This document shows, piece after piece, positions 1 to 6,196 of a stretch of DNA of 6,655 nt. Location of the stretch: NCBI GenBank assembly GCA_958422985.1, contig CATZPY010000040.1:1-6655 (forward strand), read 5' to 3'. Position numbers and translations under genes: made by a program. The stretch is from an uncultured Clostridium sp. (GTDB taxonomy: Bacteria > Bacillota > Clostridia > TANB77 > CAG-508). The notes beneath the pieces are model-generated. The model had not been told where the DNA came from. It ran no database searches and saw only the letters and a list, made by a program, of their open reading frames with translations. Each line of letters starts with the position of its first letter. Positions within the stretch are counted from its first letter, which is position 1.

Positions 1-54
1 CCGTCGACCTCTAGCGTGACAGGCTAGCGTTCTAACCAACTGAACTACCGGGCC
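1..54 (-). tRNA. tRNA-Asp (anticodon GUC), 3' part cut off by window edge
   Basis: Read on the minus strand, the gene begins with acceptor strand GGCCCGG, then TA, a D-arm with stem GTTC/GAAC and loop AGTTGGTTA, and an anticodon arm CTAGC-CTGTCAC-GCTAG whose loop puts GTC at positions 34-36, so it decodes Asp codons. The window ends inside the T-arm, so about 23 bases of the 3' end, including the other acceptor strand, are not visible. It lies 12 bases downstream of the tRNA-Val gene with no promoter between them, so the two are co-transcribed. Confidence 0.95.
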
Positions 55-66
55 GTATAAGAAAAT

Positions 67-142
67 TGGTGGTCGCAATAGGGCTCGAACCTATGACCCC
101 CTGCTTGTAAGGCAGATGCTCTCCCAGCTGAGCTATGCGACC
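67..142 (-). tRNA. tRNA-Val (anticodon UAC), complete with encoded CCA
   Basis: On the minus strand the 76-base gene folds as a full cloverleaf. The acceptor stem pairs GGTCGCA with TGCGACC, the D-stem is GCTC/GAGC, the anticodon stem is TCTGC/GCAGG with loop CTTACAA giving anticodon TAC (Val), and the T-arm is ATAGG-TTCGAGC-CCTAT. Discriminator A and an encoded CCA end lie at 70-67. It is the first gene of a two-tRNA unit with tRNA-Asp and is preceded by a strong promoter whose predicted start is about 15 bases upstream. Confidence 0.97.
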
Positions 143-163
143 GTTTTCCTTTCGACGAGATTT

Positions 164-192
164 AGTATACTATGTTTTTGTTTTTCTGTCAA
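164..192 (-). promoter_or_regulatory. Sigma-A promoter of the tRNA-Val/tRNA-Asp operon
   Basis: On the minus strand a perfect -35 TTGACA (187-192) and a -10 TATACT (164-169) are separated by exactly 17 bases. Transcription should start near 157, giving a leader of about 15 bases before the mature tRNA-Val 5' end at 142. The near-consensus hexamers fit the high expression expected of a stable-RNA operon. Confidence 0.88.
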
Positions 193-325
193 TACTTTTT
201 TTAATTTTTTTTATTTTATTATTTATTTTTTTATTATAAATTTCGAAAGCCCTCTATTTTTCAGCATTTTTTTCATATATATTTTTTAAAAAATTTTAAA
301 ATTTCAGATATTTTTTATTATAATG

Positions 326-443
326 AAAGCGTACCTAAGTTTTCTAACAAAAATATAATTAAAATTTAAATACGATTCTTAAAATTTCAATTTTATTTTT
401 AATAGAAAAAATAAAAAAAGCAAACCTAAAATTTTCTAGTAAA
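326..443. repeat. Imperfect direct repeat pair, about 26 bp each
   Basis: Copy one (326-350) and copy two (417-443) share the blocks AAAGC, ACCTAA, TTTTCTA and AAA in the same order, differing by short substitutions and about two inserted bases. The copies start 91 bases apart in the spacer between the tRNA operon and the HU gene. In such AT-rich DNA part of the likeness could be chance, but the shared GC-containing blocks AAAGC and ACCTAA make it more than a poly-A/T match. Confidence 0.35.
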
Positions 444-469
444 TGCACATATTAAGGAAATCTTGGATA

Positions 470-478
470 TGCTATAAT
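470..478 (+). promoter_or_regulatory. Possible extended -10 promoter on the plus strand
   Basis: TG at 470-471, one base, then a perfect TATAAT at 473-478 matches the extended -10 consensus. No good -35 sits 16-18 bases upstream. A start near 485 would send RNA straight into the hairpin at 497-518, so any product would be a tiny RNA or, on read-through, an antisense to the HU gene. Confidence 0.3.
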
Positions 479-496
479 CTTTACTATAAAAAAACA

Positions 497-518
497 AAAA
501 AGGTCTTTCGACCTTTTT
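497..518 (-). terminator. Intrinsic terminator after the HU gene (hairpin symmetric for both strands)
   Basis: A perfect 9-bp stem pairs AAAAAGGTC (497-505) with GACCTTTTT (510-518) around a 4-base loop (506-509). On the minus strand it lies 42 bases beyond the HU stop codon, and the transcript continues into a U-rich run (complement of 484-496) interrupted by one G. On the plus strand the stem itself ends in five T, so it could also stop transcription in that direction. Confidence 0.85.
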
Positions 519-560
519 AATATGAATTCATATTTAATATATAAAAATTCAAGTTAGTAA

Positions 561-839
561 TTATTTTTTGTTTACTAAATCTTTTAATGCTTTTCCAGCT
601 TTGAATACTGGAGCTTTTGATGCAGGTATTTTTATTTCTTCTTTAGTTTGAGGATTTCTTCCTTTTCTAGCAGCTCTTTTTCTAACTTCGAAAGATCCAA
701 ATCCAACTAATTGAACTTTATCACCTTCTACTAAAGATTCTGTAATTACGTCTACAAATGCATTTACAGATGCTTCAGCACTTTTTTTTGTTTCTCCTGT
801 TTTTGCAGCGATTGCTGCGATTAAATCAGCTTTGTTCAT
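561..839 (-). CDS. hup: HU-family DNA-binding protein
   Basis: This 92-aa protein is of the HU/IHF family, a homodimeric histone-like protein that bends and compacts DNA in the nucleoid and aids replication, repair and recombination. The start MNKADLIAAIAAKTG, the core signature VGFGSFEVRKRAARKGRNP at 45-63 and the C-terminal KAPVFKAGKALKDLVN helix are typical. Length matches the family's usual 90 or so residues, and Pro63, which intercalates into bent DNA, is present. Residue 66 is Lys where many HU proteins have Gly (RNPQTGEEI), adding charge near the arm tip. The ATG follows AGGAGGT (847-853) at a 7-base spacing. A terminator follows at 497-518. The flippase gene ends 176 bases upstream on the same strand; no consensus HU promoter was found, only a TATAAG-like -10 at 895-900 without a good -35. 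Presence in the left, housekeeping-looking part suggests it is the chromosomal HU. Confidence 0.97.
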   Translation of the reverse strand: MNKADLIAAIAAKTGETKKSAEASVNAFVDVITESLVEGDKVQLVGFGSFEVRKRAARKGRNPQTKEEIKIPASKAPVFKAGKALKDLVNKK

Positions 840-846
840 TTAAATT

Positions 847-853
847 ACCTCCT
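847..853 (-). promoter_or_regulatory. Strong Shine-Dalgarno site of the HU gene
   Basis: On the minus strand AGGAGGT lies 7 bases before the ATG at 839-837. This near-perfect anti-SD match fits a highly translated protein and confirms the start codon. Confidence 0.9.
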
Positions 854-967
854 AATAATTTGTGTTATGTAGTGCTTTAAAATGCCTACTAAATCTTATA
901 TTCGCCAATTTTTACTAAAATCCTTCTTTTTTTTATTATTTTTTTCTTCAAACCTAATTCTCTCTAA

Positions 968-1015
968 GCATATATGGTTTTTTTTACCATTTATGCATCA
1001 TTCTTAATATGCATA
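968..1015 (-). other. Overlapping hairpins just after the flippase gene
   Basis: Two alternative stems occur in this AT-rich stretch. One pairs 968-978 with 986-996 (11 bp with one mismatch, 7-base loop that is all A in the minus-strand RNA). The other pairs TATGCAT at 992-998 with ATGCATA at 1009-1015 (7 bp, 10-base loop) and abuts the flippase stop codon at 1018-1016. They share bases 992-996 and so exclude each other. No U-tract follows on the minus strand, so this is not a canonical terminator; it may be a weak terminator or an RNA 3'-end stabiliser. Confidence 0.4.
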
Positions 1016-2644
1016 TTATCTATATATACCAAGCTTTTCAAGCACTTTATATATCTTTTGACCATAAGGAATCATAAAAATTTCTTCCTTAGATAAAATT
1101 TTTAGTGCTACAACTGAAATTGCATAAATTACCATTGCAAATATAATTGCTATTATTGTTGCCAATGCTTGTGATATTATTCCTAAAAGTACATTATATA
1201 TAAATAATGAACAAATTGACATTATTACTGTTGCAATTATTGGTTTTATTAAGAAATTGCCTATTCTTAAATTTAGCTTTATATTTTTTCTTAATGTAGT
1301 AAATGCTATGGAAAAAGCTACCATATGGCAAACAACAGAACCAATAGCTGCTCCATTTGCCCCAAAAGATGGGTTAGAAACTAAAAGCAAGTTAATAACT
1401 AGCTTAGCAAGCATTCCACATCCTAAAGAAATTGCTGGTATCATAACCTTTCCGATTCCTTGTAACGTTCCATTAATAGTTTGATCTAATATTGTAAATA
1501 TTATAGTAAGTGATGATATTTGTAATATTAAAGCTCCTTCTGGTTGTGCTGGATATAGTAAATGTAAAATTGGGTCTGCAAATACCATCATTCCAATTGT
1601 GCATGGAAGTCCAATAAGCATACTAGCCATTAAAGAAAATGAAACTCTTTTAGTTGTAGTTTCTTTATCTCCACTTGCAATTGCCCTAGATATTGTTGGT
1701 ACTAATGCTGTTGCAAATGCAATATTAATTGAAAGTGGTAGCGAAGTTAAAGTATCTACCTTTCCTCCTAAAATCCCATATTGTGCCTTTGCATCTCTTT
1801 CTGTCATAAATTTTTTTAATCCACTTACAACTGTAAATGAGTCTATGTTCTTATTAAATGATGACATTATTGAACTTAATGACATTGGTATTGAAACACT
1901 TAATATTTTTTTTACAATAGTTTTTACATTTTGATATTTATAATTTATTGTTTCTTTTAGTTCGTTTCTTCTTTCATTTCTCGTAATCCTATAAAATCTA
2001 ACTAAATACATAAAACTCATAAATATTGAAAGAGTTGTTGCAACATTTGCTGCCGCTGCCATCCAAACAGTATTTCCATTAGTCATTTTATAAACAATTT
2101 CTACAATTATTATTACCAATACAGTTTTAAATACTTGTTCTAAAGTTTGTGATCTAGCAGTTACACGCATAGCTTGTTTTCCATTACAATATCCTCTAAG
2201 CACTGCTGCTACTGTTACAAAAAATACTGCTGGCGACAATGTAATTAATGTATATTTTGCTTCTGGTATATTTAACATATGTGTAGCAATAAAATCAGCT
2301 CCTAAAAACAACAATAATGTTCCTGTTAAACCAATTAATGCAAAAGTAGCTAAAGCTACTTTAAATATTCTTATTGCTCCTTTATGATCTCCTTTTGCTG
2401 TTCTTTCTGCTACCAACTTCGAGATTGCATTTGGCACTCCAATAGATGATAAGGTTAATAATAATGCATATATTTGATATGAACCAGAATATATTGCATT
2501 TCCTTGGTCTCCAAATCCATCTTTATTAGTAAGGTACAAATTATATATAAGTCCCAATAGTTTTATAAGAACTTGAGAAAACATCAGTGAAAGTACTGCC
2601 TGCATAAAGCCTTCCTTTAGCACTTTATTTTTTTGTTTTTTCAT
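1016..2644 (-). CDS. MurJ/SpoVB/YtgP-type flippase (oligosaccharide/lipid II flippase superfamily)
   Basis: This 542-aa integral membrane protein is of the MOP superfamily polysaccharide-synthesis group, whose members flip lipid-linked cell-wall or polysaccharide precursors across the membrane. Hydrophobic segments run through the whole length, as expected for about 14 helices. Family-like blocks are the N-terminal helix with GLIYNLYLTN (31-40), IGVPNAISKLVAER (68-81), RGYCNGKQAM (150-159), DTLTSLPLSINIAFATALVP (297-316), NGTLQGIGKVMIP (391-403) and a C-terminal tail KEEIFMIPYGQKIYKVLEKLG (519-539). Length and tail suit the Gram-positive SpoVB/YtgP branch. YtgP is a lipid II flippase in Bacillus and SpoVB acts in spore cortex synthesis; sequence alone does not separate them. 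The ATG has AAAGGA (2652-2657) 7 bases upstream and a promoter at 2685-2713. It is transcribed divergently from the VirD4-like gene and in the same direction as hup. Confidence 0.9.
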   Translation of the reverse strand: MKKQKNKVLKEGFMQAVLSLMFSQVLIKLLGLIYNLYLTNKDGFGDQGNAIYSGSYQIYALLLTLSSIGVPNAISKLVAERTAKGDHKGAIRIFKVALATFALIGLTGTLLLFLGADFIATHMLNIPEAKYTLITLSPAVFFVTVAAVLRGYCNGKQAMRVTARSQTLEQVFKTVLVIIIVEIVYKMTNGNTVWMAAAANVATTLSIFMSFMYLVRFYRITRNERRNELKETINYKYQNVKTIVKKILSVSIPMSLSSIMSSFNKNIDSFTVVSGLKKFMTERDAKAQYGILGGKVDTLTSLPLSINIAFATALVPTISRAIASGDKETTTKRVSFSLMASMLIGLPCTIGMMVFADPILHLLYPAQPEGALILQISSLTIIFTILDQTINGTLQGIGKVMIPAISLGCGMLAKLVINLLLVSNPSFGANGAAIGSVVCHMVAFSIAFTTLRKNIKLNLRIGNFLIKPIIATVIMSICSLFIYNVLLGIISQALATIIAIIFAMVIYAISVVALKILSKEEIFMIPYGQKIYKVLEKLGIYR

Positions 2645-2684
2645 ATTTAAATCCTTTCTTTTCTATTGTATTAAACTAAATCAT

Positions 2685-2713
2685 ATTATATTAATAAATG
2701 TCTTTACAATCAA
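2685..2713 (-). promoter_or_regulatory. Sigma-A promoter of the flippase gene
   Basis: On the minus strand -35 TTGATT (2708-2713) and a perfect -10 TATAAT (2685-2690) are 17 bases apart, followed by a leader of about 34 bases to the ATG at 2644. The -35 overlaps the left half of an inverted repeat TCAAG-N7-CTTGA at 2710-2726. Confidence 0.75.
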
Positions 2714-2726
2714 GTATTAATCTTGA
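2710..2726. repeat. Inverted repeat TCAAG-N7-CTTGA between divergent promoters
   Basis: A perfect 5-bp dyad with a 7-base spacer lies in the 183-base divergent region. Its left half covers the -35 of the flippase promoter, and its right half covers a plus-strand TTGACT (2723-2728) that could be a second -35. It may be an operator for a dimeric regulator, or simply two back-to-back -35 elements with the same flanking C. Confidence 0.3.
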
Positions 2727-2754
2727 CTTTTTTTTATAAAATAGTGTAAATATC

Positions 2755-2783
2755 TTGTTTTTTTCCTTATTTTATAGGATAAT
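2755..2783 (+). promoter_or_regulatory. Likely sigma-A promoter of the VirD4-like gene
   Basis: On the plus strand -35 TTGTTT (2755-2760) and -10 GATAAT (2778-2783) are 17 bases apart, predicting a start near 2790 and a leader of about 38 bases. A weaker alternative upstream pairs TTGACT (2723-2728) with TAAATA (2747-2752) at 18 bases. Confidence 0.5.
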
Positions 2784-2816
2784 ATATATGTATATTTACA
2801 AAATTAAAATGAAAGT

Positions 2817-2821
2817 GGTGG
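2817..2821 (+). promoter_or_regulatory. Ribosome binding site that decides the TTG start of the VirD4-like gene
   Basis: GGTGG at 2817-2821, part of an AAAGTGGTGG stretch, is 6 bases before the TTG at 2828-2830. An in-frame TGA at 2810-2812 blocks any earlier start, and the next in-frame ATG, at residue 86, would delete the first two membrane segments. TTG is therefore the best start. Confidence 0.7.
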
Positions 2822-2827
2822 AATGTT

Positions 2828-5158
2828 TTGAAACTTTTCGATAAATTTTTGAAAAAACTAAAAACTAATAGAAATACATTTTTAACATATATACTAACAC
2901 TTATATCTATATATATTTTAGTAGATAGAGTTGTAGAATTACTATTTCTATTTTTTAGTGGAATATCATTATCTTATTGGGGACCAATTCAGTATACTTT
3001 AGCAATAGCTTGCCCTATTTTTGCATTTTTATTTTCTGGCTCTTCTTCATTTACTAAGTCAGATAAAGTCAAGCTCTCATTTATGTATACATATGTAGTT
3101 GTTTTATACACAATTGTAATATCTATGATTGTCCAATGGTTAAATGAAATTTTATGGATATTATTAATGTCACTTCCAAATTATGTTGGCTTAATTACTA
3201 CATCTTCCGAATTAATAAAACCTGCATTTACAGCAATTGCATTATACATACCATTAACTACTTTCTTTATGATATTTAAGTTTATCTATATGAAAGTAAA
3301 CGATTCTGTAGATATTAGAGATTCTGTTTTAGACTTTAATGGAATAGATCTATCACCTGCACCAAAAAATATTGGACCATACACTTGCGAAAATATAATT
3401 TGTACAGACTCAGAACTTGGTAAACCTGTTAAAATTGCTGAAGATAAAAGATTTGAATCAACCTTAGTTGTTGGTCCTTCTGGAACCGGTAAAACTACAA
3501 TGGTAATAGAACCAATGGTAGCGAGAGATATTGAAAAGAAATTATTTTTTGAAGAAACTGCAAAAGAAATGGGATTTACTGCTTTAAAAACTGGTATCGC
3601 CACTCTTTCAGCACCATTTAATAATGATTTCTTAAATAAACATTTTAACTTAAATATGCTAAAACCTGTTGAAAGTAAATTAAAAATTTATAAAACATAC
3701 ATGAAAAAAATGATTATAGATTCATCTTCTGATGATATTAAATACAAGAACTTAGGTATTACTGCAATTTCACCAGATTATACATCTATAGAAAATATGA
3801 TAAAAATAGCAAATAATTTTAACATACCTTATAATTTAATAGATCCAGATAATCCAGACTCTATTGGTATTAACCCATTTACATTTGATGATCCTTTAAA
3901 GACTGCTGTAGCTATTTCTTCTGTTTTAAAAAGTATGTATAATACAACACATACTGATGTCGAAGAAGCTTTTCGTGATAATGTAACAAGTCAAGCAATA
4001 GAAAATTTATCTATACTATTAAAAGTAATGTACCCTAAATTAAACGATGGCGATCTTCCTAATTTAACAGATATGTTAGAAATGCTTACAGACTTCGACT
4101 TAGTAGAAGAAATGTGTAGAAAAATGGAATATGACCCAGAATTATCTACAAAATATAAAATGCAAATTGCATATTTTAAAAAGAATTTTTATAGAAGTGG
4201 TTCTGGTAGAATAGATACAGAAAAATTTGTATATTCTGCTGTTACACAATTAGATAATCTTTTAAGAAATGAAGGAGTTAGAAATATTCTTTGTAATCGT
4301 AATGATAACATTAACTTTGACCAATCTCTTGAAAATGGTGAAGTTACATTTGTATGTACTCGTAGAGGAGATTTAGGTGCCGCAACACATAAGGCTTTTG
4401 GTCTATTCTTTATAATATTAATGCAATACTCTGTTTTAAGAAGACCAGGAAATGAAAGAAATAGAGTTCCTCACTTCTTATATATAGACGAATTCCCAGA
4501 TTTCTTATGTAAAGATATAGATGCAATATTTACTTTATATAGAAAATATCGTGTTGGTACTTTAATTGCTGCCCAAAACTTAGAACAATTAGGAAGTAAA
4601 GTTTACTCAAGATATAGACAAACAATACTTGCAAATTGTAGCAATAAATTATTATTTGGAGGTGCTACACCAGAAGATAGAGAATGGTGGTCTAAAGAAT
4701 TTGGTAACAAAAGGAAATGGAAATATAAAAATGACTATAATACCGAAAAAGGTACTTATGACCAAAAATATGGTGGTATTGAATATGGTTGGACAGAATA
4801 CTTTAAACCAGATAAGCTTGGTTCTTTAAAAGCAAAACAATGTGCATATAAAGTTCTAAACCCTAAGGGTGGTCTACAAATTGGTAAAGGAAAAGTTGCT
4901 TTTGTAGATTCGCAATATAAAGAAAAACAAAAAGTTAAATTCTTCAATTTCGAAAAATTCACTAGTGGTATTTCAGATGAATCTGATTCTAGACTAAGAA
5001 GAAAACCAAAATTTAATTATGGTAATGTAGATTTTACAGACAGTAATAATTCAGCTGAAATTGATCCAATAAAAACAGATACATCAGATTCAAGTTTCTT
5101 ATTTGATAATGATGATGCCATAATTGTAGACTTAAAAAGAGGAAATTCTAATAAATAG
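2828..5158 (+). CDS. VirD4/TraG/TraD-type coupling ATPase, membrane-anchored
   Basis: The 776-aa protein looks like a type IV coupling protein, the hexameric ATPase that brings DNA-protein substrates to a conjugation channel. The N-terminal 155 residues hold four or five membrane segments (about 17-43, 54-70, 85-122 and 131-153). The cytoplasmic ATPase part has Walker A GPSGTGKT (216-223), Walker B FLYIDEF (550-556) with acidic D554/E555, a downstream AAQ (581-583), and a TraD-like LANCSNKLLFGGATPEDREWW block (601-621). The last 65 residues are polar and rich in Ser, Asp and Asn, as in tails that contact substrates. Two oddities appear. About 75 extra residues lie between Walker A and the next core strand (about 236-310). 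The usual DPKGE/D-like motif after that strand reads ISPDYTS (314-320), lacking the Lys-Gly. The start is TTG, and the last codons form part of a terminator. No relaxase or other transfer gene is visible, so the substrate is unknown; a chromosomal relative with another DNA-handling role is possible. Confidence 0.88.
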   Translation: MKLFDKFLKKLKTNRNTFLTYILTLISIYILVDRVVELLFLFFSGISLSYWGPIQYTLAIACPIFAFLFSGSSSFTKSDKVKLSFMYTYVVVLYTIVISMIVQWLNEILWILLMSLPNYVGLITTSSELIKPAFTAIALYIPLTTFFMIFKFIYMKVNDSVDIRDSVLDFNGIDLSPAPKNIGPYTCENIICTDSELGKPVKIAEDKRFESTLVVGPSGTGKTTMVIEPMVARDIEKKLFFEETAKEMGFTALKTGIATLSAPFNNDFLNKHFNLNMLKPVESKLKIYKTYMKKMIIDSSSDDIKYKNLGITAISPDYTSIENMIKIANNFNIPYNLIDPDNPDSIGINPFTFDDPLKTAVAISSVLKSMYNTTHTDVEEAFRDNVTSQAIENLSILLKVMYPKLNDGDLPNLTDMLEMLTDFDLVEEMCRKMEYDPELSTKYKMQIAYFKKNFYRSGSGRIDTEKFVYSAVTQLDNLLRNEGVRNILCNRNDNINFDQSLENGEVTFVCTRRGDLGAATHKAFGLFFIILMQYSVLRRPGNERNRVPHFLYIDEFPDFLCKDIDAIFTLYRKYRVGTLIAAQNLEQLGSKVYSRYRQTILANCSNKLLFGGATPEDREWWSKEFGNKRKWKYKNDYNTEKGTYDQKYGGIEYGWTEYFKPDKLGSLKAKQCAYKVLNPKGGLQIGKGKVAFVDSQYKEKQKVKFFNFEKFTSGISDESDSRLRRKPKFNYGNVDFTDSNNSAEIDPIKTDTSDSSFLFDNDDAIIVDLKRGNSNK

Positions 5159-5171
5159 AATTTCCTCTTTT
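5135..5171 (+). terminator. Intrinsic terminator overlapping the 3' end of the VirD4-like gene
   Basis: A perfect 16-bp stem pairs 5135-5150 with 5156-5171 around the 5-base loop ATAAA (5151-5155). The right arm ends in TTTT and is followed by a pyrimidine-rich CCTTCC. The left arm and loop encode the last residues (RGNSNK), and the TAG stop (5156-5158) opens the right arm. Being symmetric, with an A-rich left arm, it could also act on minus-strand RNA that passes the next hairpin. Confidence 0.85.
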
Positions 5172-5184
5172 CCTTCCTACTATA

Positions 5185-5244
5185 AAAAAAAGCGAATGCA
5201 ATTTTTTCGCATTTATTAATGCTTTAATTGCACTCGCTTTTTTT
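5185..5244. terminator. Bidirectional terminator between convergent genes, with nested hairpin
   Basis: A 19-bp stem with one mismatch position (G-U wobble possible on one strand) pairs 5185-5203 with 5226-5244, carrying seven A on the left and seven T on the right. The apical loop contains a second small hairpin GCATT/AATGC (5209-5213 with 5218-5222, loop TATT). It provides an oligo-U end in both directions. Its right foot overlaps the TAA stop (5245-5243) of the minus-strand winged-helix gene, so that operon terminates directly at its stop codon, while it backs up 5135-5171 for the plus strand. Confidence 0.88.
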
Positions 5245-6184
5245 AATCTTCTAATAATCTTAATTCTACATCTGCAACTTTATACTTGTTTGTTGCTTCA
5301 TCTAGTTTAAATTCGATTAAAGTATCTTCTAGTGATTCTTTATTTTGTCTTAAATCTGTTGTAAAGTATAATTTTATTTTAGAAATTTCTAATCCTTTTG
5401 TTACAATTATTTTAAATGCTTCTGCTGTATGTTTTTCGTCTTCACATATAAATATTAATTGTGGTATAATTGCAAAGCCAGAATCTCCTGGAATAAAGTT
5501 ATCATAAAAATCTTGATATAATCTCATTTTTTCTACTAGTTTATTCTTCCAATCATCTTCTCTTCTAATTACTTCAAATAAGAAAGAAATTGATTTATTA
5601 TTCTTAGTTAATTTAACACTTCCACCTGTTGCTTTAAATTGTTTTCCTATTGTTTTTGCTGTAAGTGTAGGTTTTACAACATATGAATCAAATGCTTTTA
5701 CTTTTCTTAAATATGCAAGTAATGTTTGGTTTCCTGCTAATCTCTTTTTAATTAATGAAACTGGTTTTACATTATCTGTTGGTTGCCATTTGCATTCTAT
5801 ATCTCTTGAATTTAACAAATATTTTCCCATCTTTTCTAAACAATATATTCTATATATGCCTTTTCCATCTTCTGAATGAAAATAATATCTTGTTAATATT
5901 TTAGTTTTTATTAATTGTTCTAATTTTTTATTTAATTTATCTTGTGACTTAACATCTATTCCTTTTATTTGTAATAATTGGTAAATTTGTCTTGATGTAA
6001 TAAATTCAAATTCATTTACTATTTCTAAAATTTCAAAATGAATGTCTGTAATATGTCCTAAATTTATTTTATTTATGATTTGATTCATTGAAACATAACC
6101 ATCTTTACCGTCAAATACTTTTATTTCACCTTCCCTTATTGCAAATGGTGATACTTCTGCTTTTATTTGACTATCTTCTACCAT
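5243..6184 (-). CDS. Winged-helix protein resembling the replication-relaxation (Replic_Relax) family
   Basis: This 313-aa soluble protein has no signal peptide or membrane segment. Residues about 47-125 look like a winged helix: HFEILEIVNEFEFITSRQIYQLL, a second helix pair around 80-96 (KLNKKLEQLIKTKILTR), and a wing with YYFHSEDGKGIYRIYCLE before GKYLL. After LAGNQTLLAYLR (149-160) comes an alpha/beta part with strand FLFEVIRRED (201-210), helix KLVEKMRLYQDFY (215-227) and strand PQLIFICED (241-249). This order, with Glu204 and a Lys/Tyr helix, recalls Replic_Relax proteins, whose C-terminal part is related to nuclease folds. I see no complete catalytic set, so enzymatic activity is doubtful. 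Known relatives occur on plasmids and conjugative elements near coupling or mobilization genes, which fits the convergent VirD4-like ATPase. The ATG follows AGGAGG (6191-6196). Only 12 bases separate it from the S1 gene, so the two form an operon. A plain DNA-binding regulator is the main alternative. Confidence 0.6.
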   Translation of the reverse strand: MVEDSQIKAEVSPFAIREGEIKVFDGKDGYVSMNQIINKINLGHITDIHFEILEIVNEFEFITSRQIYQLLQIKGIDVKSQDKLNKKLEQLIKTKILTRYYFHSEDGKGIYRIYCLEKMGKYLLNSRDIECKWQPTDNVKPVSLIKKRLAGNQTLLAYLRKVKAFDSYVVKPTLTAKTIGKQFKATGGSVKLTKNNKSISFLFEVIRREDDWKNKLVEKMRLYQDFYDNFIPGDSGFAIIPQLIFICEDEKHTAEAFKIIVTKGLEISKIKLYFTTDLRQNKESLEDTLIEFKLDEATNKYKVADVELRLLED

Positions 6185-6190
6185 TTTAAT

Positions 6191-6196
6191 TCCTCC
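6191..6196 (-). promoter_or_regulatory. Shine-Dalgarno site joined to the upstream stop codon
   Basis: On the minus strand AGGAGG lies 6 bases before the ATG at 6184-6182 and starts immediately after the TAA (6199-6197) that ends the S1-domain gene. Ribosomes finishing the S1 protein stop on top of this site, so the two genes are probably translationally coupled. Confidence 0.85.

Larger units (their letters stand above)
193..480. other. Gene-free, extremely AT-rich intergenic stretch
   Basis: No credible gene lies between the tRNA promoter and the HU terminator. The sequence is dominated by A and T runs, such as the T-rich block at 193-240 and the A/T tracts at 284-303. Two things stand out: an imperfect direct repeat (326-350 and 417-443) and a plus-strand extended -10 motif at 470-478. 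The longest ATG frame seen (443-520, plus) has only 25 codons, no ribosome binding site, and runs into a terminator hairpin. The composition would suit an upstream promoter element or a bent-DNA spacer, but nothing shows a specific function. Confidence 0.6.

Noticed and set aside
67..90. tRNA-Val 3' end as an attachment site for an integrated element
   Set aside because: No second copy of the tRNA 3'-end sequence was seen elsewhere in the window and no integrase gene is present, so there is no support for att sites here.
443..520. 25-codon ATG frame on the plus strand, upstream of the HU terminator
   Set aside because: It has no Shine-Dalgarno, has low-complexity codons, and runs through the terminator hairpin, with its stop at the very end; it looks like chance.
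1257..1934. Plus-strand open frames inside the flippase gene
   Set aside because: They are antisense to a well-supported flippase, lack ribosome binding sites and match no recognisable domain.
2809..2844. Mini-ORF (ATG to TAA, 11 codons) overlapping the start of the VirD4-like gene
   Set aside because: It has no ribosome binding site before its ATG, and the sequence inside it is the Shine-Dalgarno of the larger gene; a leader peptide cannot be supported.
4629..4962. Short open frames on both strands within the VirD4-like gene
   Set aside because: They overlap a conserved ATPase region in other frames and show no start signals or domain content.
5195..5237. Start of a CRISPR-like or palindromic mobile repeat at the convergent junction
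   Set aside because: The paired arms with A and T runs at their feet, placed exactly between two stop codons, are explained by intrinsic terminators; there is no third copy or regular spacing.
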